DNA of 11,298 bases, from NCBI GenBank assembly GCA_944326175.1, contig CALVCY010000038.1:1-11298 (forward strand), written 5' to 3'. Source of the stretch: an uncultured Erysipelotrichaceae bacterium. Its GTDB lineage: Bacteria > Bacillota_I > Bacilli_A > Erysipelotrichales > Erysipelotrichaceae. The notes beneath the pieces are model-generated. The model was not told where the DNA came from. It was given only the letters and a program-made list of their open reading frames with translations, and made no database searches. Each line of letters starts with the position of its first letter. The first letter of the stretch is position 1. The position numbers and the translations under genes were made by a program. Shown here in pieces: positions 1 to 6,906 of the stretch.

Positions 1-264
1 GATACCATCCATGGTTTCAACCATGGATAAATACGATTGAAAATCATCCAGTTCATGTTCATGGATCAATCGATTGGCCAATACCAGTACATCTCCACCA
101 TGGTTTACGATGGTTTGAACCATGGAAGAAAATGTATCGATATCGATCTTTCCATATCCGCATGTGGTATACCCATCAATTCCAAATAAATAATGGTTAA
201 TTCCATTATCAAGATAAGTCTGCAGATCCTTTGAATCTGCCAATAACAACCGTTTGATACTCAT
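1..264 (-). CDS. U32 peptidase-family protein, N-terminal 88 residues (truncated by window edge)
   Basis: Only the start of the gene is present; it continues past the left edge. The translation begins MSIKRLLLADSKDLQTYLDN and continues with YLFGIDGYTTCGYGKIDIDTF, then VLVLANRLIHEHELDDFQSYL. This follows the opening of U32 collagenase-like proteins: a beta strand, 'AL..GAD.VYLG', a helix after 'F....L', and a strand ending in a 'N...H..DL' segment before the next helix. Many U32 members modify RNA or act as chaperone-like partners rather than being proven proteases, so no substrate is assigned. The ATG at 264 is preceded by a weak GGTGA. An ATG five bases upstream runs straight into a stop. 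The gene lies 149 bp downstream of the sulfatase operon, in the same direction, but a terminator separates them, so it is probably a separate unit. Two ATGGTT-NN-AACCAT palindromes lie inside it. The family call is moderately sure; the catalytic part is not visible. Confidence 0.65.
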   Translation of the reverse strand, partial: MSIKRLLLADSKDLQTYLDNGINHYLFGIDGYTTCGYGKIDIDTFSSMVQTIVNHGGDVLVLANRLIHEHELDDFQSYLSMVETMDGI

Positions 265-318
265 TGCATCACCAATTCTACCACTAACCGTTTCAATACC
301 CCTTTAAATAACGCACTG

Positions 319-357
319 AAAAAGTGAATCCTCTGCCAAAAGACACAAGACTCACTT
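319..357 (-). terminator. Rho-independent terminator of the sulfatase/PTS operon
   Basis: Read on the minus strand, the arm AAGTGAGTC (357-349) pairs with GATTCACTT (330-322) with one G-T wobble. The inner part of the stem pairs further with mismatches, and the hairpin runs into TTTTT (323-319). It lies 57 bp past the sulfatase stop codon. The rest of the 265-413 gap holds a small perfect inverted repeat, CAATCAA-CA-TTGATTG (383-398), of unknown meaning. I found no convincing promoter for the U32 gene. Confidence 0.6.
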
Positions 358-413
358 ATTCTGTCAGATCAATGCATCAACGCAATCAACATTGATTGAT
401 TAAATCATCGACA

Positions 414-1949
414 CTAGCGCTCATCACGTTTTTTCGGAACAACATCACAAGTTTCAACGTAATAATCTAACAAATTATGGTTCAATCGCTCTATCTCATC
501 TACATATTGCGAATCATCAATCCGATTATCCTTTTCATATGGATCAATACTTAAATCGTAGAACTCATCTTTCTCATACAACCGATAAACATATTTATAT
601 TTGTCATCCCGAATCATTACGGCTTTTGTATGCTCCGGCATTCTTTCCTGAACGGAAGTACGGGCCCAATATAAATTACTTGGGCTGTGACCGCCATCCG
701 TGCAATGCTTTTCGTAATTCAGTCGCCCACCTTCACAATACACATAATCTCTTAAATGCGCATTGTTGTCCATAAACGCTGGTACAAATGAACGACCAAA
801 ATCCGATTCAGACAATTTAATTTCAGTTAAATCCGCAATGGTTTTGGGAATATCCAAAAGTTCAACCATCCCTTTTTTAATACCCGGAACATAATTGACA
901 CCTTTTTGCGGTTTGATAATCAACGGGACATTAGTCAAAAAATCATCAAAGGTATTCTGATTGATTTCAGCAACTTCATATTCACCCGCATAATCACCAT
1001 GATCCGAAAATACGACGACGATTGTATCGTCATACATCCCTTTAGCCTTTAAGGCATCCATGACTTTTTGGAAATTACGATCACAATGAGCAACCATGGC
1101 ATAGTATGTCTGTTTAAATGACAGTAATTCATCATCATCCCATTGCGCCAGACGATGATTTGTACGCATCCCTTCAAGGATTGAGGGTTTGAGGTCGCGT
1201 TGTAACTCACTCAGACGAATCGGCGGCGTTATTTTTGAACGATCAATCTGATTGTAATCTTGGGCAGAGGCAGCATAATGAGGGTGGGGCAGCATCAACG
1301 ACAAATACATAAATAATGGTTTGTCATCCGGATATTTCGTAATAAAATCAATTGCATTGCTGATTTGAACATCTTCCAGTCCGGTATATCCGACCTTAAA
1401 TGGATTCGGATCATCCACTACACCTTGATACAAACTATAGTAATACTTGCTGTCTGCTTCATGACGAGATTCGGTTTTGGCGTTTTCTGCTTCTTTAAAT
1501 AATGCCGTATCATATCCATCTAATAAGTGATGCAAATCCTTATCAATGGGTTTATCAGCCAGACGGCAATTATATTCCTCAAATGCATTGGACCGATAGT
1601 CACAATAATATGACTTATCAACCTCTCGTTTAAAAAGGTCGTTTTTACCGCCAAAATAGACGTAATAGCCATTATGCTTCAATTCCGACAAAAGATTAAA
1701 GGAACTGTCATCCAACAGATGATGCATCGTGCGATACCCACCAACATGCGGATACCTTCCAGTCATAAATGAACATCTGGAAGGGACGCAGACTGGATTT
1801 TGACAATATGCATTTTCAAACGACATGGCGTCACTTTCGACAAATCGATCAAGATTGGGGGTAGTGTTCGCATTTTCGCCAAAATGCCCGAGTGCTTCCT
1901 TTCGGAAATGATCCGCCACAATAAACAAAACATTCGGTTTATTCGCCAT
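414..1949 (-). CDS. Cysteine-type sulfatase, cytoplasmic (511 aa)
   Basis: This is a sulfatase of the alkaline phosphatase superfamily, predicted to hydrolyse a sulfate ester. The N-terminus MANKPNVLFIVADHF enters the metal-binding strand directly, with no signal peptide or membrane segment, so the enzyme should be cytoplasmic. The signature C-V-P-S-R is at residues 54-58; Cys54 would be converted to formylglycine. Other family landmarks are TGRYPH (63-68), GGKND with Lys102, LPHP with His222, and the metal pair Asp316-His317 in SDHGD, followed by a TFDDFLTNVPLII segment. The first metal motif reads Asp13-His14 rather than the commoner Asp-Asp or Asp-Gln. The ATG at 1949 is chosen because GAAAGGAAGG lies six bases upstream; the frame is open 29 codons further, but that part is non-homologous overlap. 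The first 11 bp overlap the GH4 gene, so the two are probably translationally coupled. A phosphonate monoester hydrolase is the main alternative. No maturase gene is nearby. Confidence 0.88.
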   Translation of the reverse strand: MANKPNVLFIVADHFRKEALGHFGENANTTPNLDRFVESDAMSFENAYCQNPVCVPSRCSFMTGRYPHVGGYRTMHHLLDDSSFNLLSELKHNGYYVYFGGKNDLFKREVDKSYYCDYRSNAFEEYNCRLADKPIDKDLHHLLDGYDTALFKEAENAKTESRHEADSKYYYSLYQGVVDDPNPFKVGYTGLEDVQISNAIDFITKYPDDKPLFMYLSLMLPHPHYAASAQDYNQIDRSKITPPIRLSELQRDLKPSILEGMRTNHRLAQWDDDELLSFKQTYYAMVAHCDRNFQKVMDALKAKGMYDDTIVVVFSDHGDYAGEYEVAEINQNTFDDFLTNVPLIIKPQKGVNYVPGIKKGMVELLDIPKTIADLTEIKLSESDFGRSFVPAFMDNNAHLRDYVYCEGGRLNYEKHCTDGGHSPSNLYWARTSVQERMPEHTKAVMIRDDKYKYVYRLYEKDEFYDLSIDPYEKDNRIDDSQYVDEIERLNHNLLDYYVETCDVVPKKRDER

Positions 1950-3285
1950 TATTCGCCTTCCTTTCAAAATATTCATGAAACTCCGGCAAAAATTCTTGAT
2001 GTGCGACCAGCATTTCATCAAGTATATTTTTAGCAACCTTCTCGCTTTGTACTAGCGGGTTAATTGTCATAGCCAATAACGCTTTGTCGTAATCACCGCT
2101 AATGGCAACATTAGTGGTCAGTATTTCAAACGCCTTCAGCTGTTGGATCAAACCAATCACTTCCAGCGGAAGATTTCCGACACAAATTGGCTTTGGACCA
2201 TCACTGGTAATTTTACAACTGACTTCAACCACAACATCATTTGGAAGATTGGTAATTGCACCATTGTTGAGCGTATCTACAACCTGGATGTCACCTGTAT
2301 TGTTATAAATCGACGCAATCAAACTACATGCGGCATCGCTATAGTAAGCTCCACCTCTTTCTTCTAATTCTTTCGGTTTAACGTCTAAGCTGTTATCCGC
2401 ATATTTTTCAAAGAGTTCCTTCTCGATTTCTTTAACGACCTGCGCTCTGCACCGATGCATATTGGCATCACGTTCACACGCCTTAATCATATCTATCTTT
2501 TGCAGATAATATTTGATATATCCGATACCATAATAGCCCAGTCCTTTTATAAATTCTTTCGACCAGTGAATATCTTCAATATTTTTCAACGATTCCCCGA
2601 CTTGAGATTGAGCGATGGTATCAATCAGACGATGATTTACGTTTTCGCCATTCAAGCGTACATCAAGCGCATAAATCATATGGTTGATTCCGCCAATCTT
2701 TACGTCCAATTCATCATTCGGACCGACCGATAAGAATTTCTCGATATCCTTTTTCATATTGATCGGCCCATTGCATAAACCGATAAACTTTTTGAAATTC
2801 GTATGGCGGAAAACCGCCTCTGCAACCATGCCGGAGGGATTGCTGAACGAAATCACCCATGCATTCGGGCACAGACGCTGACAGTCATTTAAAATATCCA
2901 AAATAACCGGAATCGTTCTTAAAGCATTGAACATTCCCCCAGGACCATTAGTCTCCTGACCAATCACGCCGTACTTGATTGGAATCAATTCGTCTTTTTC
3001 ACGTGCATCGAGCAAGCCAACACGAATCTGTGTTGTAACAAAATCTGCATCTTTCAAAGCCAGTTGACGATCCAACGTTAAATGGACCTCGACATCCAAC
3101 CCAGCCTTTTTAAACATGCGTTTTGCCAAGCCGCCGACAATTTCGAGCTTCTGTTTTCCTGGTTCAATATCGACCAGCCATAATTCAGTCAACGGAAAGA
3201 TAGAATAACGTTTGATGAATCCTTCAATAAGTTCCGGCGTATAACTGCTTCCTCCACCGATTGTGACAACTTTCAACCTTTTCAC
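1939..3285 (-). CDS. GH4 family 6-phospho-beta-glucosidase-like hydrolase (448 aa)
   Basis: Glycoside hydrolase family 4 enzymes cleave 6-phosphorylated disaccharides by an NAD+ and Mn2+ dependent redox-elimination route in the cytoplasm. The Rossmann motif VVTIGGGSSYTPELIEG is at residues 6-22. The block IGQETNGPGG (108-117) is typical of the 6-phospho-beta-glucosidase branch. The predicted Mn ligands are Cys171 in GLCN and His202 in GINH; the tyrosine-rich GYIKYY segment (255-260) probably holds the catalytic base. RGGAYYSDAA, NNGAITNLP and the C-terminal NPLV block are also present. The length matches the family. The start is GTG at 3285, because AAAGGAG lies six bases upstream, overlapping the TAA of the SIS gene; a reading frame open to 3432 has no ribosome site. 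Residue 151 is Ser where NPAGM is usual. Substrate is inferred only: a PTS-phosphorylated beta-disaccharide, possibly sulfated, given the sulfatase that follows. Confidence 0.92.
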   Translation of the reverse strand: MKRLKVVTIGGGSSYTPELIEGFIKRYSIFPLTELWLVDIEPGKQKLEIVGGLAKRMFKKAGLDVEVHLTLDRQLALKDADFVTTQIRVGLLDAREKDELIPIKYGVIGQETNGPGGMFNALRTIPVILDILNDCQRLCPNAWVISFSNPSGMVAEAVFRHTNFKKFIGLCNGPINMKKDIEKFLSVGPNDELDVKIGGINHMIYALDVRLNGENVNHRLIDTIAQSQVGESLKNIEDIHWSKEFIKGLGYYGIGYIKYYLQKIDMIKACERDANMHRCRAQVVKEIEKELFEKYADNSLDVKPKELEERGGAYYSDAACSLIASIYNNTGDIQVVDTLNNGAITNLPNDVVVEVSCKITSDGPKPICVGNLPLEVIGLIQQLKAFEILTTNVAISGDYDKALLAMTINPLVQSEKVAKNILDEMLVAHQEFLPEFHEYFERKANNGE

Positions 3286-3296
3286 TTTCTGCTCCT

Positions 3297-4304
3297 TTAC
3301 TCGTAATAACCGATTGTCTTGGATTTTAATTTCTTTTCGAATTCTACATATTTCGAATCCATCAGCGGAATCGGATTTCCTTTTTGAACGTTCATCAAAT
3401 AAACAAGTTCCTGGAAAAACGGGATGACACATAACGCTTTAAGATCATCATCAATATCTAAGTATTCACCTATCACATGGACGTGACCACATAAATCAGG
3501 CAGGTATTCCGCTAACAAACCAATGCGGTCTTTGGCATCGTGGCTGAACAATAAAAAGACGTAGTGGTTTTGCGTCAATTCCAGGAATCCACCATGCATG
3601 AACTCTTCAAGCTCGTATGCACTTCCGGCAATTTGCAGTGTCTCACAACATTTTAAAGCCGCTTCTCTTGACGCACCCTCCATGCTTCCAAGGCCGCAAA
3701 AATGTACACGCGACATCAGACCTAAATCATTTGCTTGAAAAAATTTTTGAGCCTTTTCCACACTGAGTTTCATCAATATCGGAATCTGACTCAATTCGGA
3801 TATTTCAGAATGACTGAATCGATATGCCGCCTGAATTAACAGAAATAATGTTAATGAAAAACCTTCTGTGACAAACGGAACCTCTTCATTTCCAACTTCA
3901 AGGTATTGAACATGACGGTACTTAGACGATTGGATTGATTCATTATCAGTAATAAACAAGTAAGGAATCTGGTTTTCTTCTAATACTCGCATTGCTTTCA
4001 ATGTATTTGTGCTTCGCCCAGATTGGGAAATCAAGATATAATTCGCATCTTTGCTGGCCAGCCCATCCAACGCAAATGTATAAGGATAAAATACAGTTAT
4101 TTTTTTGTTTAACTTTCTACCAAGAACATCCTTTGCACATTGAACGGCATTAAATGACGATCCGGAAGCGATAAAAATCACTTCGCTTTTTGGTTGATCG
4201 TTTAAATAATTGACAAATTCTTCTCCGTAGTCCGATTTCAATCGCATTTGAATTTCTTCAATCGACCTATGGATATAATAATCCATCGTATGATTTGCAG
4301 ACAT
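3297..4304 (-). CDS. Double-SIS-domain sugar-phosphate isomerase/deaminase, GlmS-like (335 aa)
   Basis: Two SIS sugar-phosphate domains are visible. The first holds IASGSSFNA (45-53) and SQSGRST (93-99), the phosphate-binding loops. The second begins near residue 200 with FCGLGSMEGA. In it, Glu214, Lys218, Glu221 and His237 keep the spacing of Glu481, Lys485, Glu488 and His504 of the isomerase half of E. coli GlmS, and the C-terminus ends in a lysine-rich LKSKTIG tail. There is no glutaminase domain, so the protein resembles stand-alone deaminases/deglycases (AgaS, FrlB and related groups) rather than GlmS. The likely job is isomerising or deaminating a 6-phosphosugar released by the GH4 enzyme; an amino sugar is plausible but unproven. 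The ATG at 4304 follows GGAGG by five bases; earlier in-frame codons are not supported. It sits 110 bp after EIIC, across a strong hairpin, and 11 bp before the GH4 gene. Confidence 0.85.
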   Translation of the reverse strand: MSANHTMDYYIHRSIEEIQMRLKSDYGEEFVNYLNDQPKSEVIFIASGSSFNAVQCAKDVLGRKLNKKITVFYPYTFALDGLASKDANYILISQSGRSTNTLKAMRVLEENQIPYLFITDNESIQSSKYRHVQYLEVGNEEVPFVTEGFSLTLFLLIQAAYRFSHSEISELSQIPILMKLSVEKAQKFFQANDLGLMSRVHFCGLGSMEGASREAALKCCETLQIAGSAYELEEFMHGGFLELTQNHYVFLLFSHDAKDRIGLLAEYLPDLCGHVHVIGEYLDIDDDLKALCVIPFFQELVYLMNVQKGNPIPLMDSKYVEFEKKLKSKTIGYYE

Positions 4305-4344
4305 CTCCACCTCCACAACATTCCAAACTGTACAACGCTTCTGC

Positions 4345-4393
4345 GGGTGATACATGGCTGAAATGATTTATTATTTCAGCCATGTCAACACCC
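4345..4393 (-). promoter_or_regulatory. Intra-operon hairpin between EIIC and SIS genes
   Basis: A perfect 13-bp inverted repeat, ACATGGCTGAAAT (4352-4364) and ATTTCAGCCATGT (4373-4385), has an 8-nt loop. It is extended by an outer GGGTG (4345-4349) / CACCC (4389-4393) pairing. No T-tract follows on the minus strand, so a simple terminator is unlikely. Such a structure can protect the upstream EIIC message or set different expression of permease and enzymes; that role is inferred. Confidence 0.6.
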
Positions 4394-4414
4394 AATAAAG
4401 AAAACTCGGATAAA

Positions 4415-5719
4415 TTATTCAGTTACTTCTCCAGATTCTTCTGCAAGTTTGGTTTGATCGTATTTCTTGATAAACGGAATGTAAATTACCACATCAATAA
4501 CTAGCAACACGATTACAGCAAGTGCTGCTTTGATATCAAGGGTCGCAAAATATGCTGCAATTGGAGATGGCAACGTCCACGGCACGCTGATGAAAATCCT
4601 TCCGATAATATCCAAATCCATCAACAGATACATCACAGCACTGTTCATGATCGGCACCAGTAGCAACGGGATGAACAAATAAGTGTTCAGCATCACTGGT
4701 AAACCAAAAGTAATGGGCTCACTGATATTAAAGATCGCTGGAATACCGCCAATTTTAATAATGGATTTTACATATTTGGATTGAGCAACAACCAAAGAGG
4801 CGATTACAATTGCCAAAGCAGAACCCACGCCACCGAAATTGCATGCGATGATATTCCAGTTGCTCGCCAAAACACTTTCCATTGCCTGCCCGGCATTTAC
4901 AGCATCAAGGTTCGCCGTCAAATTGATCAGAAAGAACGGATTCATAATGGTTCCAACCACATTCGCACCATGAATTCCCAGGAACCAAAGTGCATTGATC
5001 AGGAATGCGTAAACAATAGCTGCCCAAATCGTATCCGATGCAGATACCAAAGGCATAAACAAGGACAGAATCAACGCCGGCAAATGCTGTGCTGTCAAAC
5101 TCATGCAGGCAACATCAACCAACAAGAATACAATAATGTTAATAATAAACGGAATCAACGCTTCAAACGGAGCAGAGACCATTGGTGGAACTGATTCCGG
5201 CAGCCGGATTTTGACATTCTTTTCAAGCAAGAACGCAGTAATTTCAACGGTTACACACGCAACAATCATTGCAGTAAACATACCCTTTGCATCCAAATAA
5301 GCAATTGGAATGGCATTTGTTCCTTCAATGGATGTAACCGGACCGGCGAGCATCAGAAATACCAATAACGCTCCAGCACTTGTAGTTACGGGATTGATTT
5401 TCTTTTTCTGAGCCAGCAAATAAGCTATAAAGAAAACCACATAAACAGAAATAATACCAAGCGTCAGACTGTTAATTAGTGTTGTATAGGGTGCCACAGC
5501 ATCGGCCAAGGCCTTCCAGCCACTCAAAAACCAACCAAAGATGCCTGAACCATCAAAGTCGGCCGAAATCGGTGGGTTTGCAATCAACGACGCAATACCT
5601 CCAATGATGGTAAATGGCGTTGCTGCCACCAAGCCATCCTTAATCGAGGAAGCATGGGGCTGGGTATTGAAGAAGGCCGCTATCTTCTCCAATATAGCGT
5701 TAAGCTTTTCACTTTTCAT
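4415..5719 (-). CDS. PTS sugar transporter EIIC, Lac/cellobiose-chitobiose family (434 aa)
   Basis: This is the membrane permease component of a phosphotransferase system; it moves a sugar across the membrane so that EIIB can phosphorylate it. About ten hydrophobic segments are seen. Family landmarks are LPESVPPMVSAPFEALIP (173-190), WFLGIHG with His250 (245-251), and FNISEPITFG with Glu334 (330-339). His250 and Glu334 coincide with the sugar-binding His and Glu described for the B. cereus chitobiose EIIC. No EIIA or EIIB domain is fused, and none is encoded in the window. The ATG at 5719 is chosen because GGAGGT lies eight bases upstream; a GTG five codons earlier overlaps that site. It is the first gene of the operon, so its substrate should be that of the GH4, SIS and sulfatase proteins. 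A beta-linked disaccharide is likely; a sulfated one is inferred. Confidence 0.93.
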   Translation of the reverse strand: MKSEKLNAILEKIAAFFNTQPHASSIKDGLVAATPFTIIGGIASLIANPPISADFDGSGIFGWFLSGWKALADAVAPYTTLINSLTLGIISVYVVFFIAYLLAQKKKINPVTTSAGALLVFLMLAGPVTSIEGTNAIPIAYLDAKGMFTAMIVACVTVEITAFLLEKNVKIRLPESVPPMVSAPFEALIPFIINIIVFLLVDVACMSLTAQHLPALILSLFMPLVSASDTIWAAIVYAFLINALWFLGIHGANVVGTIMNPFFLINLTANLDAVNAGQAMESVLASNWNIIACNFGGVGSALAIVIASLVVAQSKYVKSIIKIGGIPAIFNISEPITFGLPVMLNTYLFIPLLLVPIMNSAVMYLLMDLDIIGRIFISVPWTLPSPIAAYFATLDIKAALAVIVLLVIDVVIYIPFIKKYDQTKLAEESGEVTE

Positions 5720-5763
5720 TGTATTTACCTCCACGTAAGAACAAAAAGCTTTTTGGTACCTAA

Positions 5764-5793
5764 ATTATAGAATCGGTTCGAAATAAAGTTCAA
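5764..5793 (-). promoter_or_regulatory. Sigma-70/SigA-type promoter of the EIIC-SIS-GH4-sulfatase operon
   Basis: On the minus strand, TTGAAC (5793-5788) and a perfect TATAAT (5769-5764) are 18 bases apart. The expected start is near 5757, giving a leader of about 38 nt before the EIIC ATG. The -35 box lies inside a GTTCAAAA repeat, so a regulator bound there would block transcription. Confidence 0.7.
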
Positions 5794-5841
5794 AATATTT
5801 TTAATTTTTTGTGATATTGTTCAAAAAACAAAAATTTGTTT
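5776..5841. promoter_or_regulatory. Candidate RpiR operator region between divergent genes
   Basis: Three copies of GTTCRAAA occur: GTTCGAAA at 5776-5783, GTTCAAAA at 5788-5795 and GTTCAAAA at 5819-5826. An AT-rich inverted repeat, AAACAAA-AA-TTTGTTT, spans 5826-5841. The first two copies overlap the operon promoter. This arrangement between a regulator gene and its likely target operon suggests binding sites, but A/T-rich DNA makes chance repeats common, and which element is bound cannot be told from sequence. Confidence 0.4.
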
Positions 5842-5918
5842 GCTTTCTCAACCGTTTAAAAATGCATAAGCTTCAGGGTGTATGCCTTCAAATGCTAAAA
5901 TAGGTCTAGAGGTGACCA

Positions 5919-6698
5919 ATGAACCCAAGTGATCGTATCAAACTCAACAAGCACAAATTTACTAAAACAGATTATAAAATTTATCAGTATTTACAGGCCA
6001 ATCCAAATAAAGTCGTTCATGGAAACGTATATGAAATCGCAGACTGGATCGGTGTATCACGAACGGCCATCATTCGTTTTGCCAAAAAACTTGATTACGT
6101 CGGTTTCTCAGAATTTAAATATGACTTTTCACGACTGGTACACAGTGGGAATTTCAACAATGACGACCCTAAGGAAACATCCATTGATTATATTGTGGAT
6201 ATTTATCAACGTAGTATTTCGGCAATCAAGGATACTTTGAACGAGAAAGCACTACAAAAACTGGTCGACAGACTGGTTATTGCCAATAAGGTCAAAATTT
6301 TTGGACTGAACCGTACGGGCCTTGCCGCAAAACAATTGCGTCAACGATTCCATAAAATTGATTTCGATGGCGAAGCGGTAACTGACTATATTTTGATTCC
6401 GGAAGTCGCTCGGCAAGGTCATGAAAAAGATGTGCATATTTTCTTTTCCACACTAGGCGAAACACCGATTATTTTGGAAGCCATTGAAAATAGTTATCGA
6501 CGAAATGTATTTACGGTGGTCGTAACAATGAATCGTGACAGTAAAATGCTCAAATATGCTAAACTTGCGCTTTATTTACCATCTACCGATACTTTTTCAT
6601 CGCGTTATTTTTTTGATCTTCAGGTGATCAATTTCACCTTTATCGAAATATTAGTGTCGTATTTAGGACGACGCTTATCTGAAACACAATCCGAATAA
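5919..6698 (+). CDS. RpiR-family transcriptional regulator (HTH plus SIS, 259 aa)
   Basis: RpiR regulators couple an N-terminal helix-turn-helix to a SIS sugar-phosphate sensor. The HTH lies at about residues 35-70 (VYEIADWIGVSRTAIIRFAKK, then YVGFSEFKYDF). The SIS domain covers roughly 107-240, with FGLNRTGLAAKQL (128-140) as the first phosphate loop and FFSTLGETPIILEAI (175-189) as the second. That second loop departs from the usual S-x-S-G-x-T by having Leu-Gly-Glu in the middle. The ATG at 5919 follows GAGGTGACCA. The gene is divergent from the EIIC operon with a 199-bp shared gap, so it very likely regulates that operon in response to a phosphorylated sugar or intermediate. Repressor or activator cannot be decided; the operator-like repeat over the operon -35 box favours repression. 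Confidence 0.9.
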   Translation: MNPSDRIKLNKHKFTKTDYKIYQYLQANPNKVVHGNVYEIADWIGVSRTAIIRFAKKLDYVGFSEFKYDFSRLVHSGNFNNDDPKETSIDYIVDIYQRSISAIKDTLNEKALQKLVDRLVIANKVKIFGLNRTGLAAKQLRQRFHKIDFDGEAVTDYILIPEVARQGHEKDVHIFFSTLGETPIILEAIENSYRRNVFTVVVTMNRDSKMLKYAKLALYLPSTDTFSSRYFFDLQVINFTFIEILVSYLGRRLSETQSE

Positions 6699-6727
6699 TA
6701 TGCATCGGTTCAGCTCTTCGAATTTAT

Positions 6728-6754
6728 ACCATAAGGAATTACATCAATTATGGT
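6728..6754 (+). other. Short inverted repeat after the rpiR-type gene
   Basis: ACCATAA (6728-6734) and TTATGGT (6748-6754) form a 7-bp stem with a 13-nt loop. Only TT and then CG follow, so it is a poor intrinsic terminator. It might end the regulator transcript weakly; the interval 6699-6819 otherwise shows nothing I recognise. Confidence 0.3.
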
Positions 6755-6819
6755 TTCGATATTGTCTTGATGACGTTACTAATTCTTTTGGGTGTCTTTT
6801 AACGTGGATTCAAATTCAC

Positions 6820-6825
6820 TATAAT
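6820..6825 (+). promoter_or_regulatory. -10 box for the folT transcript
   Basis: A perfect TATAAT lies just before the riboswitch aptamer. The -35 region at the right distance is only TTTTAA (6797-6802), so the promoter is called mainly on the -10 box and its position. A start near 6832 would begin the RNA right at the first aptamer stem. Confidence 0.5.
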
Positions 6826-6831
6826 GGTGGT

Positions 6832-6900
6832 ACCATTGTGCGTTAAGTGCTATAAGACGGGAACTTATAGACGAAAAGGAATCCTTGCGGTGCAATGGCA
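6832..6900 (+). ncRNA. Tetrahydrofolate (THF) riboswitch
   Basis: The leader shows the conserved order of the THF riboswitch described from Firmicute folT leaders. CCATTG (6833-6838) pairs with CAATGG (6893-6898) as the closing stem. GCGTTAAGTG (6840-6849) follows. Next is a 7-bp hairpin, CTATAAG / CTTATAG (6850-6856 / 6864-6870), with GGGA in its loop. ACGAA (6871-6875) leads to a small AAGG/CCTT hairpin, and then GCGGTG (6887-6892). GCGTTAAGTG, ACGAA and GCGGTG match, from memory, the conserved joining regions of the S. mutans folT THF aptamer. The next gene is a folT homologue, which fits. No terminator lies between aptamer and gene, so control is probably at translation. Confidence 0.88.
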
Positions 6901-6906
6901 TCCCAT

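Noticed and set aside
1950..2036. Longer N-terminus of the sulfatase reading back into the GH4 gene
   Set aside because: The extension has no ribosome site and no family similarity, while ATG at 1949 has GAAAGGAAGG upstream and begins exactly where the sulfatase fold starts.
3286..3432. Longer N-terminus of the GH4 enzyme
   Set aside because: It overlaps the end of the SIS gene; the Rossmann strand begins just after the GTG at 3285, which has a well-placed AAAGGAG.
4781..5194. Open frame of 137 codons on the plus strand opposite EIIC
   Set aside because: It is antisense to a clear permease gene, has low-complexity polar composition and no ribosome site; it is a shadow frame.
6728..6754. Intrinsic terminator for the RpiR-type regulator
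   Set aside because: The stem is only 7 bp, A/T-rich, with a 13-nt loop and no T-run, so it is listed only as an inverted repeat.
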